Shown here: piece by piece, positions 13,136 to 21,042 of the stretch | How the letters are laid out: every line of letters starts with the position of its first letter | How positions within the stretch are numbered: the stretch's first letter is position 1 | From: UMGS1312 sp964631595 | GTDB lineage: Bacteria; Bacillota; Clostridia; Oscillospirales; CAG-272 | Length of the DNA: 24,124 bases | Assembly (NCBI GenBank): GCA_964631595.1 | Contig: CAZVXL010000022.1 | Location: 1-24,124, forward strand | Direction of reading: 5' to 3' | The notes under the pieces: model-generated | What the model was told of the DNA's origin: nothing | Seen by the model: the letters and a program-made list of their open reading frames with translations, nothing else | Databases searched by the model: none | Program-made: the position numbers and the translations under genes

Positions 13136-15673
13136 TTGAAAAAAATACTGATAATCGACGGAAACAGTATTCTCAACAGAGCCTTTTACGGAGTTGCTCC
13201 GCTTACCGCCTCCGACGGCACGCCCACAGGCGCCGTTTTCGGATTTATAAAGATACTCAAGCGGCATCTTGACAGCGTTTCTCCGGATTTCGCCGTCTGC
13301 GCGTTCGATCTTCCCGCTCCGACCTTCAGGCACAAAATGTACGATCTCTACAAAGCCAACCGCTCCGGTATGCCGGAGGAGCTTGCGGCTCAGCTTCCGT
13401 TTGCGAAGGAAGCGGCGGCGGCAATGGGCTTTTCCGTCGTGACCTGTGAGGGCTACGAGGCAGACGATATAATCGGCACCGTCGCCGCCGACGCGGAGAA
13501 GATGAGCACCGAGGCGTATATTCTGACCGGAGACCGCGACTCACTCCAGCTCATAAGCGATACCACCCATGTGATCCTTGCCAAGAACAAGGGCGACGTT
13601 CTGTTTGACCGCGCTCGCTTTTTCGAAGAATACGGGATCTCCCCGAGACAGCTCATTGACGTCAAGGCTCTCATGGGAGATACATCCGACAATATTCCCG
13701 GTGTTAAGGGGATCGGTGAGAAGACCGCGCTGAAGCTCATCTCCGCCGCCGGTGATCTCGACACGCTCTATTCCGAGCCCGAGAAATACGGCGCCAAGGG
13801 CGCAAATCTCGCAAAGCTGCTCTCCGACCGCGACACCGCGTATCTGTCAAGAAAGCTTGCCGAGATCGACACCGATGCCGTCGGCTTTGACCGACAAGGC
13901 GTATTCACCGCGCTCTCTCAGGACGATGCCGCGCTCTCGGAGCTCTTTACAAGGCTTGAATTCGACAGGCTTCGCGATGCCTTCGGCTTGACCGAGGAGG
14001 CATCTCCGTCCGCGGCTCCGAGGATTGACGTGATTTCGGTGCCGACAGTCGATATTTCACCGAGTGAGCTTGAAAAAAGCGTGCCCGTCGGGGACACCGC
14101 CGTTGATATCTCCTGCTCGGACGGCACCGTCGCGCTCTCCGCATACTTCGACGGCAAGGTGTACCGAGCTGTCATTTCGGAGAACCGACTTTCCGAGCTT
14201 TCTTCGTTTTTTGCCGACAGACCTCTCATTTGCCACGATTTCAAAAGTGCGGTAAAGCTGCTCTCCCCCGCGGGGATCACCCCGATCTGCGGCTTTGACG
14301 TAATGCTCGGCGCTTATCTGCTCTCCTCCGGCGACGGTAATTACTCCGAGGAGAGGCTCGTCCGCAAGTATCTGCCAGATTCCGAGGTCTCGGGCGCATA
14401 TGCTGCCCGACTTCTTTGTGATATTATCGCGCCGATGCTCGAAGCTCAGGGAATGACACGCCTCCTGCTCGACGTAGAGCAGCCCTTGGCGGCTGTTCTC
14501 GCGCAAATGGAGCTGACCGGCTTTACGGTCGATGCCGACAAGCTGCACCGATACATCGCATCTCTCTCCGACACGGCGGAGATACTCTCCGAGCAGATCT
14601 TCATGAAGGCGGGAAAGCGCTTCAATCTGAATTCCCCGAAGCAGCTCGGTGAGGTGCTCTTTGAGGATCTCGGGCTTCCGTCGGGCAAAAAGACCAAGAC
14701 GGGCTATTCGACCGACGCGGAGACTCTTGAGCATCTGCGGAATAAAAACGACATTGTAGCTGATATTCTGGATTACCGCCAGCTCTCGAAGCTGTGCGGC
14801 ACCTACGGCGATTCTCTCATCTCGCTTGCCCACGACGACGGTCGTATCCACACAAGATTCCACCAGACCGGCACCGCGACCGGCAGGCTCTCCTCAAGCG
14901 ATCCGAATATGCAGAACATTCCCGTGAGAGATCAGCTCGGGCGTGAGCTGCGGCGGTATTTCACTGCATCCGCTCCGAACAGAGTTCTGATCGACGGGGA
15001 CTATTCCCAAATTGAGCTGCGGCTCCTTGCCGAGCTGTCGGGCGATGAAGAAATGCGCCGCGCATTTATCTGCGGTGAGGACATACACAGGCGCACCGCT
15101 TCTCAGGTATTCGGTGTTCCCTTCGATTCTGTAACACCCGAGCTGCGCTCTCGCGCAAAGGCGGTCAATTTCGGTATCGTATACGGTATCGGAGCATTCT
15201 CGCTCTCAAAGGATCTGAACATCTCAAGAAAAACGGCGGACGAATATATAACCTCATATCTCTCCACCTACAGCGGAGTTGACAGCTTCCTCAGATCGTC
15301 GGTCGAATACGCAAGGGAGCACGGCTATACTGTCACAATGTTCGGCAGAAGGCGCTACATTCCCGAGATATCAAGTAAAAACAAAAACACACGCTCCTTC
15401 GGTGAGCGTGTGGCAATGAACAGCCCCGTTCAGGGCAGTGCCGCAGATATTATAAAGCTTGCGATGATAAGCATATCCTCCGTCCTTGCAAGGGGCGGCT
15501 ATGATGCAAAGCTTATCCTACAGGTGCATGATGAGCTGATAATCGACTGCGCCGCCGACTGTGCCGACGAGGTCGCGGAGCTTCTGCGCCGTGAAATGGA
15601 AAATGCCGCAAGCACCGCCGTGCCTCTTTCGGTTGAGGTATCCACGGGCTACAGCTGGTATGATGCCAAGTAA
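13136..15673 (+). CDS. polA: DNA polymerase I, without proofreading residues
   Basis: Pol I fills gaps and removes RNA primers in replication and repair. From this start the protein has 845 residues. The N-terminal 5' nuclease (~1-285) opens KKILIIDGNSILNRAF and has GDTSDNIPGVKGIGEKTA. The middle 3'-5' exonuclease fold is present, but its catalytic acids are not: motif I reads VDISCSD where DTE is needed and motif II reads CHDFKSAV, so proofreading is predicted to be lost, as in many Firmicutes enzymes. The polymerase has GDYSQIELR with Asp622, RSRAKAVNFGIVYGIG, and QVHDEL with Asp799. TTG 13136 is preferred because AGGAG lies 8 bases upstream and it gives the usual MKKILIIDGN start; TTG 13130 is the alternative. 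ispE follows after 13 bases. Confidence 0.95.
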   Translation: MKKILIIDGNSILNRAFYGVAPLTASDGTPTGAVFGFIKILKRHLDSVSPDFAVCAFDLPAPTFRHKMYDLYKANRSGMPEELAAQLPFAKEAAAAMGFSVVTCEGYEADDIIGTVAADAEKMSTEAYILTGDRDSLQLISDTTHVILAKNKGDVLFDRARFFEEYGISPRQLIDVKALMGDTSDNIPGVKGIGEKTALKLISAAGDLDTLYSEPEKYGAKGANLAKLLSDRDTAYLSRKLAEIDTDAVGFDRQGVFTALSQDDAALSELFTRLEFDRLRDAFGLTEEASPSAAPRIDVISVPTVDISPSELEKSVPVGDTAVDISCSDGTVALSAYFDGKVYRAVISENRLSELSSFFADRPLICHDFKSAVKLLSPAGITPICGFDVMLGAYLLSSGDGNYSEERLVRKYLPDSEVSGAYAARLLCDIIAPMLEAQGMTRLLLDVEQPLAAVLAQMELTGFTVDADKLHRYIASLSDTAEILSEQIFMKAGKRFNLNSPKQLGEVLFEDLGLPSGKKTKTGYSTDAETLEHLRNKNDIVADILDYRQLSKLCGTYGDSLISLAHDDGRIHTRFHQTGTATGRLSSSDPNMQNIPVRDQLGRELRRYFTASAPNRVLIDGDYSQIELRLLAELSGDEEMRRAFICGEDIHRRTASQVFGVPFDSVTPELRSRAKAVNFGIVYGIGAFSLSKDLNISRKTADEYITSYLSTYSGVDSFLRSSVEYAREHGYTVTMFGRRRYIPEISSKNKNTRSFGERVAMNSPVQGSAADIIKLAMISISSVLARGGYDAKLILQVHDELIIDCAADCADEVAELLRREMENAASTAVPLSVEVSTGYSWYDAK

Positions 15674-15686
15674 CAAGAGGTTTTCT

Positions 15687-16589
15687 ATGCTTATAACGGA
15701 AAATGCCTATGCAAAGATAAATCTGCATCTCGATGTCACCGGAAAGCGCGATGACGGATACCACAATATCCGAAGCATCATGCAGACAGTAAGTCTCCAT
15801 GATACCGTCACCGTGGAGCGGCTCACTCCGAGGGACGGTGAGAGAGAGATACGCCTCACCTGCTCGGACACTTCACTCCCGTGCGATTCGGGAAATCTCG
15901 CCTACAGAGCCGCCACCGCATTTTTCGACGCGGCACATATTTGCGAATACTCCGTCGCCGTTCACATTGAAAAAAGGATTCCGACCGAGGCGGGACTTGC
16001 CGGAGGGAGCAGTGATGCCGCCGCCGTCCTGCGCGCGCTGAGCTCACTTTTCGGTGATCCCTTCACCGCGCGCCGACTGTGCGATATAGGGCGCACGCTC
16101 GGTGCCGATGTCCCGTTTTGCATAATGGGCGGCACGTATCTTTGTGAGGGCATCGGTGAGATGCTGTCGCCTCTACCGCCAATGCCCGACTGCCATATCG
16201 TGATAGCAAGAGCGGGACGTGGTGTATCCACCCCGAAGGCATACGGGCTCATAGATTCGGCGTGCGGCAATGTCTTCGTACCGAGAGATGAGGAGTACGA
16301 AAGGCTATATTCTTCCCTGCTCGGCGGCGATATTTCGACCATATCCGCATCAATGTACAACATTTTCGAAGCTGTGATCCTCAAAGAGCATACCGAGGCA
16401 AGGCTTCTCCGTGAGATCATGCTCCGCCACGGAGCTCTCGGAGCGATGATGAGCGGCAGCGGGCCGTCCGTCTTCGGGATATTTGACGACATAAAGAAAG
16501 CAGATGCCGCCGCAGACGAGGCAGCATCTCTCACTCAGCCTCATCTGTGCGCCCCGACAGGTGCGCTCCCGCTTCCGACGGAAGCATAA
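15687..16589 (+). CDS. ispE: 4-diphosphocytidyl-2-C-methyl-D-erythritol kinase
   Basis: IspE phosphorylates CDP-methylerythritol with ATP in the MEP route to isoprenoids. The 300-residue protein is a GHMP kinase: NAYAKINLHLDV with Lys10 at the N-terminus, GYHNIRS, the ATP-binding loop PTEAGLAGGSSDAAA (99-113), LGADVPFC with the catalytic Asp, and the C-terminal MSGSGPSVFG. The ATG at 15687 follows AGAGG (15676-15680) by 6 bases and is 13 bases after polA, so it is the last gene of that operon. A two-way terminator follows. Confidence 0.95.
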   Translation: MLITENAYAKINLHLDVTGKRDDGYHNIRSIMQTVSLHDTVTVERLTPRDGEREIRLTCSDTSLPCDSGNLAYRAATAFFDAAHICEYSVAVHIEKRIPTEAGLAGGSSDAAAVLRALSSLFGDPFTARRLCDIGRTLGADVPFCIMGGTYLCEGIGEMLSPLPPMPDCHIVIARAGRGVSTPKAYGLIDSACGNVFVPRDEEYERLYSSLLGGDISTISASMYNIFEAVILKEHTEARLLREIMLRHGALGAMMSGSGPSVFGIFDDIKKADAAADEAASLTQPHLCAPTGALPLPTEA

Positions 16590-16612
16590 GCCCACACTTG
16601 GAATAAGGCAGA

Positions 16613-16641
16613 AAAAAACCACCGGATACCGGTGGTTTTTT
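16613..16641. terminator. Two-way terminator between ispE and the Gfo/Idh gene
   Basis: AAAAAACCACCGG (16613-16625) and its exact complement (16629-16641) flank ATA, a perfect 13-bp stem. T-runs on both strands allow it to stop both convergent operons; the leftward gene ends 14 bases away. Confidence 0.93.
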
Positions 16642-16654
16642 GATTTTACTTTTT

Positions 16655-17728
16655 TCAAATCTCGGGAATATTGATCTCGATCTCTCTGCCGAGCTTTGCG
16701 GATCTGTTGATACCGTCGATAATAGCCTGATTGTAGAGAATCTGAGATGACGGTACGGGTGCGGGCTTGCCCTCCTTGACCGCATCAAGGAACGAGCGAA
16801 CCTTTTCGTAGAAGCAATCACTGCTTCCGAGGATCGGAATGGTAGTCTCCGTTCTGAGTCCGCATACATCGTGATACAGAGTCATCGGGCCGCCGACTGA
16901 GCCGTTCCAGCAGTCGGTGGAGGGGATACGAAGTGCGCCCTTCTTACCGAAGATGATGGTGTCGCCGGGGGTGTCGGGATGCATTGCCCAAGAAATACGG
17001 AAATCAAGGATAACGCCGCCCTCAAGACGTATGAAAGCCGCTGCAAAATCGTCTACGCTGAAGCGCTTTGCCATCTCGCCGGAATACTCCTCGCTCTTTC
17101 CGAAGAAATCCGAGGTATAGCCGGATACGGTGAGGGGCTTCGGATATCCGATGGCGTTGAGCACCATATCAAGTGAGTAACAGCCGATATCACCGAGGGC
17201 TCCGATTCCCGCCGTCTTATCCTCGACAAACGTTCCTCCGGGAATACCGCGTCTGCGTCCGCCGCCCGTCTGGATATAATAAATATCTCCGAGAGTGCCC
17301 GACTCGCAAATGGACTTGATCATTTTCATGTTCGCATCAAAGCGCGGCTGGAAGCCGATAGAGAGCACCTTACCGCTCGCCTTTTCGGCGCGCATGATCT
17401 CAACAGCCTCATCAAGTGTAACGCACATAGGCTTCTCAAGAAGGACGTTCACGCCGGCATTCAGTGCATCTATAGTACACTCTGCGTGTGTACGGTTATA
17501 CGTACATACGCTTACCGCATCAAGCTCCTCCTTCTCAAGCATCTCCTTGTGGCTGGTATATGCTCTTGCGGGAAGCTCATATGCCTTGAAGTAAGACTCC
17601 GCCTTTCCCTCCACGATATCGGCACCTGCCACTATCTCCACGTCGTCCATCATCAAATACTTCTGAGTGTGAGCATTTGAAATTCCGCCGGTACCGATTA
17701 TACCGACACGAAGCTTTTTATCTGCCAT
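16655..17728 (-). CDS. Gfo/Idh/MocA family NAD(P)-dependent oxidoreductase
   Basis: A 357-residue cytoplasmic dehydrogenase of sugars, inositols or related polyols. The Rossmann fold begins LRVGIIGTGGISNAH (6-20); the family EKP motif is at 98-100 with Lys99; and the catalytic block GALGDIGCYSLD (177-188) has Tyr184 where many members have His, as in the glucose-fructose oxidoreductase and dihydrodiol dehydrogenase groups. The substrate is not predictable. ATG 17728 follows GGAGG (17738-17734) by 5 bases and is preferred to an upstream ATG at 17743 that lies inside a hairpin. It is the last gene of the ychF operon, right after a sugar-phosphate isomerase-like gene, and the pair probably acts on one sugar. 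Confidence 0.9.
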   Translation of the reverse strand: MADKKLRVGIIGTGGISNAHTQKYLMMDDVEIVAGADIVEGKAESYFKAYELPARAYTSHKEMLEKEELDAVSVCTYNRTHAECTIDALNAGVNVLLEKPMCVTLDEAVEIMRAEKASGKVLSIGFQPRFDANMKMIKSICESGTLGDIYYIQTGGGRRRGIPGGTFVEDKTAGIGALGDIGCYSLDMVLNAIGYPKPLTVSGYTSDFFGKSEEYSGEMAKRFSVDDFAAAFIRLEGGVILDFRISWAMHPDTPGDTIIFGKKGALRIPSTDCWNGSVGGPMTLYHDVCGLRTETTIPILGSSDCFYEKVRSFLDAVKEGKPAPVPSSQILYNQAIIDGINRSAKLGREIEINIPEI

Positions 17729-17739
17729 AATAACCTCCA

Positions 17740-17757
17740 ACACCGCCGAGGCGGTGT
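17740..17757 (-). promoter_or_regulatory. Inter-cistronic hairpin touching the Gfo/Idh ribosome site
   Basis: ACACCGCC (17740-17747) and GGCGGTGT (17750-17757) form a perfect 18-base palindrome; as RNA about 7 bp with a 4-base loop. On the minus strand it ends one base before GGAGG. No T-tract follows, so it is not a terminator. Confidence 0.6.
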
Positions 17758-17784
17758 AATATATTTTTTATTCTGCCCGAGCAG

Positions 17785-18612
17785 TTAAAATTCAAAGGTT
17801 CTGAGGAACTCCGCGTTCATTCTCGCGCACTCCATTGCAGTCATACCGGGGGTGGGGTTGTCCTGCTCAACTATCACGTGCTTACAGCCGGAGGCTACAG
17901 CCGCCTTGACTGTTCTGGGGATATCGTGAAGTCCCTGTCCGAGAGTTCTGAACTGGAACTCGGAGGGCTTCTCATCATCATCGCTCCAAGGACAGGTTCT
18001 GCCCACTGCCTTTGCAACTCTTTCGGGAAGCTTTCCGATATATCCGAAATCCTTTGCATGGATCGCGGGGGTACGGTGGGTCTTAAAGAACTCGACGGGA
18101 TCTATTCCCGCCATGCACAGCCATGCGGTATCTGCCTCGGGAAGAACGGGATTCTCCTCGAAAAGGCGGTACATCATGCCCTTTGAATCACCCTCATTAA
18201 GAGGATAGGCATCGCCCTCATGATTGTGGAACAGAAGCTCTATGCCGTGTGCGCTGTAGATCTCGTTGATCTTCGCGATATACTCCTTAGTCGTTTCGTA
18301 GTGCTCCTCACCGGGGCGGTAGCCGCCGAGAATATAGGGGAATGCCACTACTTCGCATCCGAGATATATCCTGTCCTCGCAGGTCTTCTCGATGCCCTCG
18401 TTGAGATAGACCTCAAGTCCAGTGTGGAAGGATGTGCATTTAAGACCCGCCTTATCAAGCATTTCCTTAAATTCCTTTGCGGTGTGACCGTGAAGCGAAT
18501 ACGGCTCAACGCCGTCATAGCCGAACTCCTTGACCTTCGCAAGAGTTCCCTCAAGATCGCTTCCGCAATCATCCCGAATCGAAAAGAGCTGTATTGAAAT
18601 AGGTGTAGACAT
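17785..18612 (-). CDS. Sugar phosphate isomerase/epimerase-like TIM barrel (AP_endonuc_2 family)
   Basis: The 275-residue cytoplasmic protein opens PISIQLFSIRD and has repeated barrel-strand signatures GYDGVEPY, ELLFHNHEGD, PEADTAWL, AIHAKDFG and HVIVEQDNPT. Likely metal and active-site residues are His129/131, Glu132, Asp161, His185 and Glu249. This is the xylose-isomerase-like family; no specific substrate is supported. The ATG at 18612 follows GGAGG (18622-18618) by 5 bases. An upstream extension in frame would overlap the previous gene and lacks family similarity. It is 56 bases before the Gfo/Idh gene; such pairs often act together in polyol or keto-sugar catabolism. Confidence 0.88.
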   Translation of the reverse strand: MSTPISIQLFSIRDDCGSDLEGTLAKVKEFGYDGVEPYSLHGHTAKEFKEMLDKAGLKCTSFHTGLEVYLNEGIEKTCEDRIYLGCEVVAFPYILGGYRPGEEHYETTKEYIAKINEIYSAHGIELLFHNHEGDAYPLNEGDSKGMMYRLFEENPVLPEADTAWLCMAGIDPVEFFKTHRTPAIHAKDFGYIGKLPERVAKAVGRTCPWSDDDEKPSEFQFRTLGQGLHDIPRTVKAAVASGCKHVIVEQDNPTPGMTAMECARMNAEFLRTFEF

Positions 18613-18630
18613 ATTATCCTCCAGATTAAA

Positions 18631-18643
18631 CCGGCTCTGCCGG
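18631..18643 (-). promoter_or_regulatory. Inter-cistronic hairpin before the isomerase-like gene
   Basis: CCGGC (18631-18635) and GCCGG (18639-18643) pair perfectly around a 3-base loop. On the minus strand it ends 8 bases before the GGAGG ribosome site (18622-18618). Confidence 0.4.
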
Positions 18644-18679
18644 AAATTTACTAAGTTGATCACCGATAGCGTTCGGATA

Positions 18680-19624
18680 TCAGCCCGCCGCCTCGTTTGC
18701 GGACGCATCACCGAGATCTCCGAGAATGGGCAGCACCGTATCGGAGCCGACAATCTCGGGAAGCTTTCCGTCCCACTTTTGCGAATAGTAGTATTTTACG
18801 AGAGTCTCGGTGAGGGTTCCCGCAAGCTTGCGGTTGACCTCCGCCTCCTTCTCTCCGGCGTATTCCGCGACCTCCGCCTGTATCTTCGTGACCTCGGCAT
18901 CCGCCTGCGCCGCGATAACGTCACGCTCCGCCGATGCGGTAGCCTCAAGGTTGAGCTGCTCCTGCTCGATCTGAGCCTTCAGCTTCTGCTGCTCCGCGAC
19001 CTGCTTATCCTCTACGGCATCGGTAAAGGCATCTGAAAAATCAAGATTTTCAACGGCGGTGTTTATTACAAGAATATTGTACGCCTCAAGCTCGTTATCA
19101 AGAATATCGTATATCTGCCTTGAGATATCCTCGCGGGAGGATATGAGATTCTCGGCGGAATACTTCGCTATTACGGACTTTACCGCCTCCTGCACTCTCG
19201 GCTCCATTACGATATTGTAATAATCCACGCCTATCGTGCGGTATATGTTCTGGGCGTTTTCCTTCTTGATCTGATAGTTCAGCGAATATGTAACGGATAC
19301 GTCTTGGATATCACTTGAAAAGCAGGACATCTCCACTACCTTCTTCTGTGCCCTGTTATCCATCACCACAACGTCCTGATACGGCATCTTAAAATGAAGT
19401 CCCGCCTCAAGCGTTGTATCCTCGACATTACCGAAGGTCACGACGATACCCGTATGACCGGTCGGGATCACGGCATACGAGCCGAATACCAAAATTATCA
19501 GCGGCAGAAGACACAAAAGCTGCTTCTTGCCCACTTTCCAGCCGAGCTTTTCGTCCTTTTTCCCGAAGCCGAGAAAAACAAAAAGCAAAAGCATCAAGGC
19601 AAAGGTTATTGCAACAAGCGTCAT
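18680..19624 (-). CDS. SPFH/prohibitin-family membrane protein
   Basis: The 314 residues have two N-terminal hydrophobic segments (~1-20 and 36-54), then an SPFH domain starting VIPTGHTGIVVTFGNVEDTTLEAGLHF, followed by a long charged helical region (~200-275, rich in Ala, Glu, Gln and Lys) that is probably coiled coil, and an acidic tail. This fits prohibitin/HflK-like proteins that form membrane scaffolds; bacterial members have been linked to membrane microdomains and protease control, but this one's partner is unknown. The ATG at 19624 follows GAGGAG by 7 bases. It lies between ychF and the isomerase-like gene, spaced 78 and 67 bases, without a clear internal promoter. Confidence 0.87.
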   Translation of the reverse strand: MTLVAITFALMLLLFVFLGFGKKDEKLGWKVGKKQLLCLLPLIILVFGSYAVIPTGHTGIVVTFGNVEDTTLEAGLHFKMPYQDVVVMDNRAQKKVVEMSCFSSDIQDVSVTYSLNYQIKKENAQNIYRTIGVDYYNIVMEPRVQEAVKSVIAKYSAENLISSREDISRQIYDILDNELEAYNILVINTAVENLDFSDAFTDAVEDKQVAEQQKLKAQIEQEQLNLEATASAERDVIAAQADAEVTKIQAEVAEYAGEKEAEVNRKLAGTLTETLVKYYYSQKWDGKLPEIVGSDTVLPILGDLGDASANEAAG

Positions 19625-19642
19625 AATAATTCTCCTCTCCGA

Positions 19643-19656
19643 GCGGCATCAGCCGC
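19643..19656 (-). promoter_or_regulatory. Inter-cistronic hairpin before the SPFH gene
   Basis: GCGGC (19643-19647) and GCCGC (19652-19656) pair perfectly around a 4-base loop. On the minus strand it ends 5 bases before GAGGAG (19637-19632). Confidence 0.4.
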
Positions 19657-19702
19657 ACCTGTCGGAATTTTCGTCATTCAAATGCAAGAAGTCGATCCGT
19701 GC

Positions 19703-20797
19703 TCAGACGTTGAATCGGAACAGGACAACGTCTCCGTCCTCGATCACGTACTCCTTGCCCTCGCTTCTGAGAAGTCCCTTCTCCTTTGCGGCATTCATTG
19801 AGCCGCAAGCCATGAGGTCATCAAAGGAAACTATCTCCGCTCTGATAAAGCCTCTCTCAAAATCGCTGTGGATCTTTCCCGCCGCCTGCGGAGCCTTGGT
19901 GCCCTTGGTGATCGTCCAAGCTCTGACCTCCTTGGGTCCCGCGGTAAGGTAGCTTATAAGTCCGAGGGTGGCGTATCCGGTTTTGATCAGCCTGTCAAGA
20001 CCGCTCTCCTTTATTCCGAGATCGTCAAGGAAAAGCGCCTTTTCCTCAGCCTCAAGCTCCGCTATCTCCGCCTCAATTCCCGCGCAAACGGGAATAAGCT
20101 CGGCGTTCTCCTCCGCCGCTCTTGCGGCTACTGCCTTATAATACTCATTGTCGGGCGAAACGCCTGCCGCTTCGCTCTCGCTCACGTTTGCCACGTAAAT
20201 GACCGGCTTCATCGTCAAAAGGTCAAGATCTCCGAAAAGCTCTCTCTCGCCGTCGGTATACTCAAGTCCTCTTGCGGGCATTCCGTTCTCAAGCCCCGCC
20301 TTGATCTTCTCATACAGATCGAGGGTCGGCTGGAGAGACTTATCTCCCTTGAGCAGCTTCTTCACCTTGTCTATACGTCTCTCAATATGCTCTATATCGG
20401 AGAACACGAGCTCAAGATTGATTGTCTCCATATCTCTCACGGGATCGACACTGCCGTCAACGTGAACTATATCCGCATCGTCAAAGCAACGAAGCACGTG
20501 AACCACCGCATCGACGTCTCTTATATGGCTGAGGAATTTGTTGCCGAGTCCCTCACCCTTTGATGCGCCGCGCACAAGTCCCGCAATATCCACAAATTCA
20601 ATGACCGCCGGAGTATAGAGCTCCGGTGAATACATCTCCGCAAGCGAATCAAGCCGCTTATCGGGGACAGCGACAACGCCTACGTTGGGATCTATCGTGC
20701 AGAACGGATAGTTTGCCGAGGGAGCTCCGACTCCCGTGAGGGCATTGAAAAGTGTGCTTTTTCCGACGTTTGGAAGTCCGATAATTCCGAGTCTCAT
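19703..20797 (-). CDS. ychF: YchF/OLA1 ribosome-associated ATPase
   Basis: YchF is an Obg-related P-loop NTPase that prefers ATP and binds ribosomes. The 364-residue length is standard. The P-loop GLPNVGKST (7-15) is at the N-terminus, the switch II motif DIAGLVRG begins at Asp70, and the fourth motif reads NVSE (204-207) in place of NKxD, the known reason for ATP preference. A helical coiled-coil region (~125-180) and a C-terminal TGS domain (~280-364) ending VIEDGDVVLFRFNV follow. AGAAAGG precedes the ATG. It is first in a four-gene leftward operon with a recognisable promoter. Confidence 0.96.
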   Translation of the reverse strand: MRLGIIGLPNVGKSTLFNALTGVGAPSANYPFCTIDPNVGVVAVPDKRLDSLAEMYSPELYTPAVIEFVDIAGLVRGASKGEGLGNKFLSHIRDVDAVVHVLRCFDDADIVHVDGSVDPVRDMETINLELVFSDIEHIERRIDKVKKLLKGDKSLQPTLDLYEKIKAGLENGMPARGLEYTDGERELFGDLDLLTMKPVIYVANVSESEAAGVSPDNEYYKAVAARAAEENAELIPVCAGIEAEIAELEAEEKALFLDDLGIKESGLDRLIKTGYATLGLISYLTAGPKEVRAWTITKGTKAPQAAGKIHSDFERGFIRAEIVSFDDLMACGSMNAAKEKGLLRSEGKEYVIEDGDVVLFRFNV

Positions 20798-20841
20798 ATA
20801 TAATTATGCCTTTCTACTTGATCATATTGTTTATCTGTAAT

Positions 20842-20870
20842 ATTATACAATAAATTTTTGCCGTTTACAA
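20842..20870 (-). promoter_or_regulatory. Sigma-A promoter of the ychF operon
   Basis: On the minus strand TTGTAA (20870-20865), a 17-base spacer and a perfect TATAAT (20847-20842). The predicted start is near 20835, giving a leader of about 38 bases. Confidence 0.7.
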
Positions 20871-20935
20871 TACCGAAAAACACTTTTGGGTCATAAAAAA
20901 GGAGGTAATTCTCAAAATATGTCACTCGCGGACGC

Positions 20936-20979
20936 AAAAAGCGGCGCATGAGAGCCGACAGCCCTCGAAGCGCCGTTTT
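20936..20979 (-). terminator. Terminator of the trkA-trkH operon
   Basis: CGGCGC (20942-20947) pairs with GCGCCG (20970-20975), with an inner GAGAGC/GCCCTC-type pairing; on the minus strand a CTTTTT run follows. It ends the leftward trk operon ahead of the ychF promoter. A weaker T-run on the plus side is also present. Confidence 0.7.
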
Positions 20980-21042
20980 GTCTGTTATTCGGATGCCGCG
21001 ACATCCGCTGTGCCTCACCGCACGGAATACAGTCGCGGCAGA

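Noticed and set aside
17752..17800. TTGAAT with AATAAA 17 bases away as an internal promoter for Gfo/Idh
   Set aside because: Both boxes match only 4 of 6 and the spacer holds a CTGC/GCAG stem. The -35 also lies within the end of the previous gene.
20919..20951. Ten-codon reading frame (MSLADAKSGA) after a GGAGG on the plus strand
   Set aside because: The ribosome-like motif is 13 bases away, too far. The frame runs into the trk terminator stem and no promoter is seen.
20794..21018. 74-codon leftward reading frame before ychF
   Set aside because: It spans the trk terminator and the ychF promoter, has no ribosome site and resembles no known protein.
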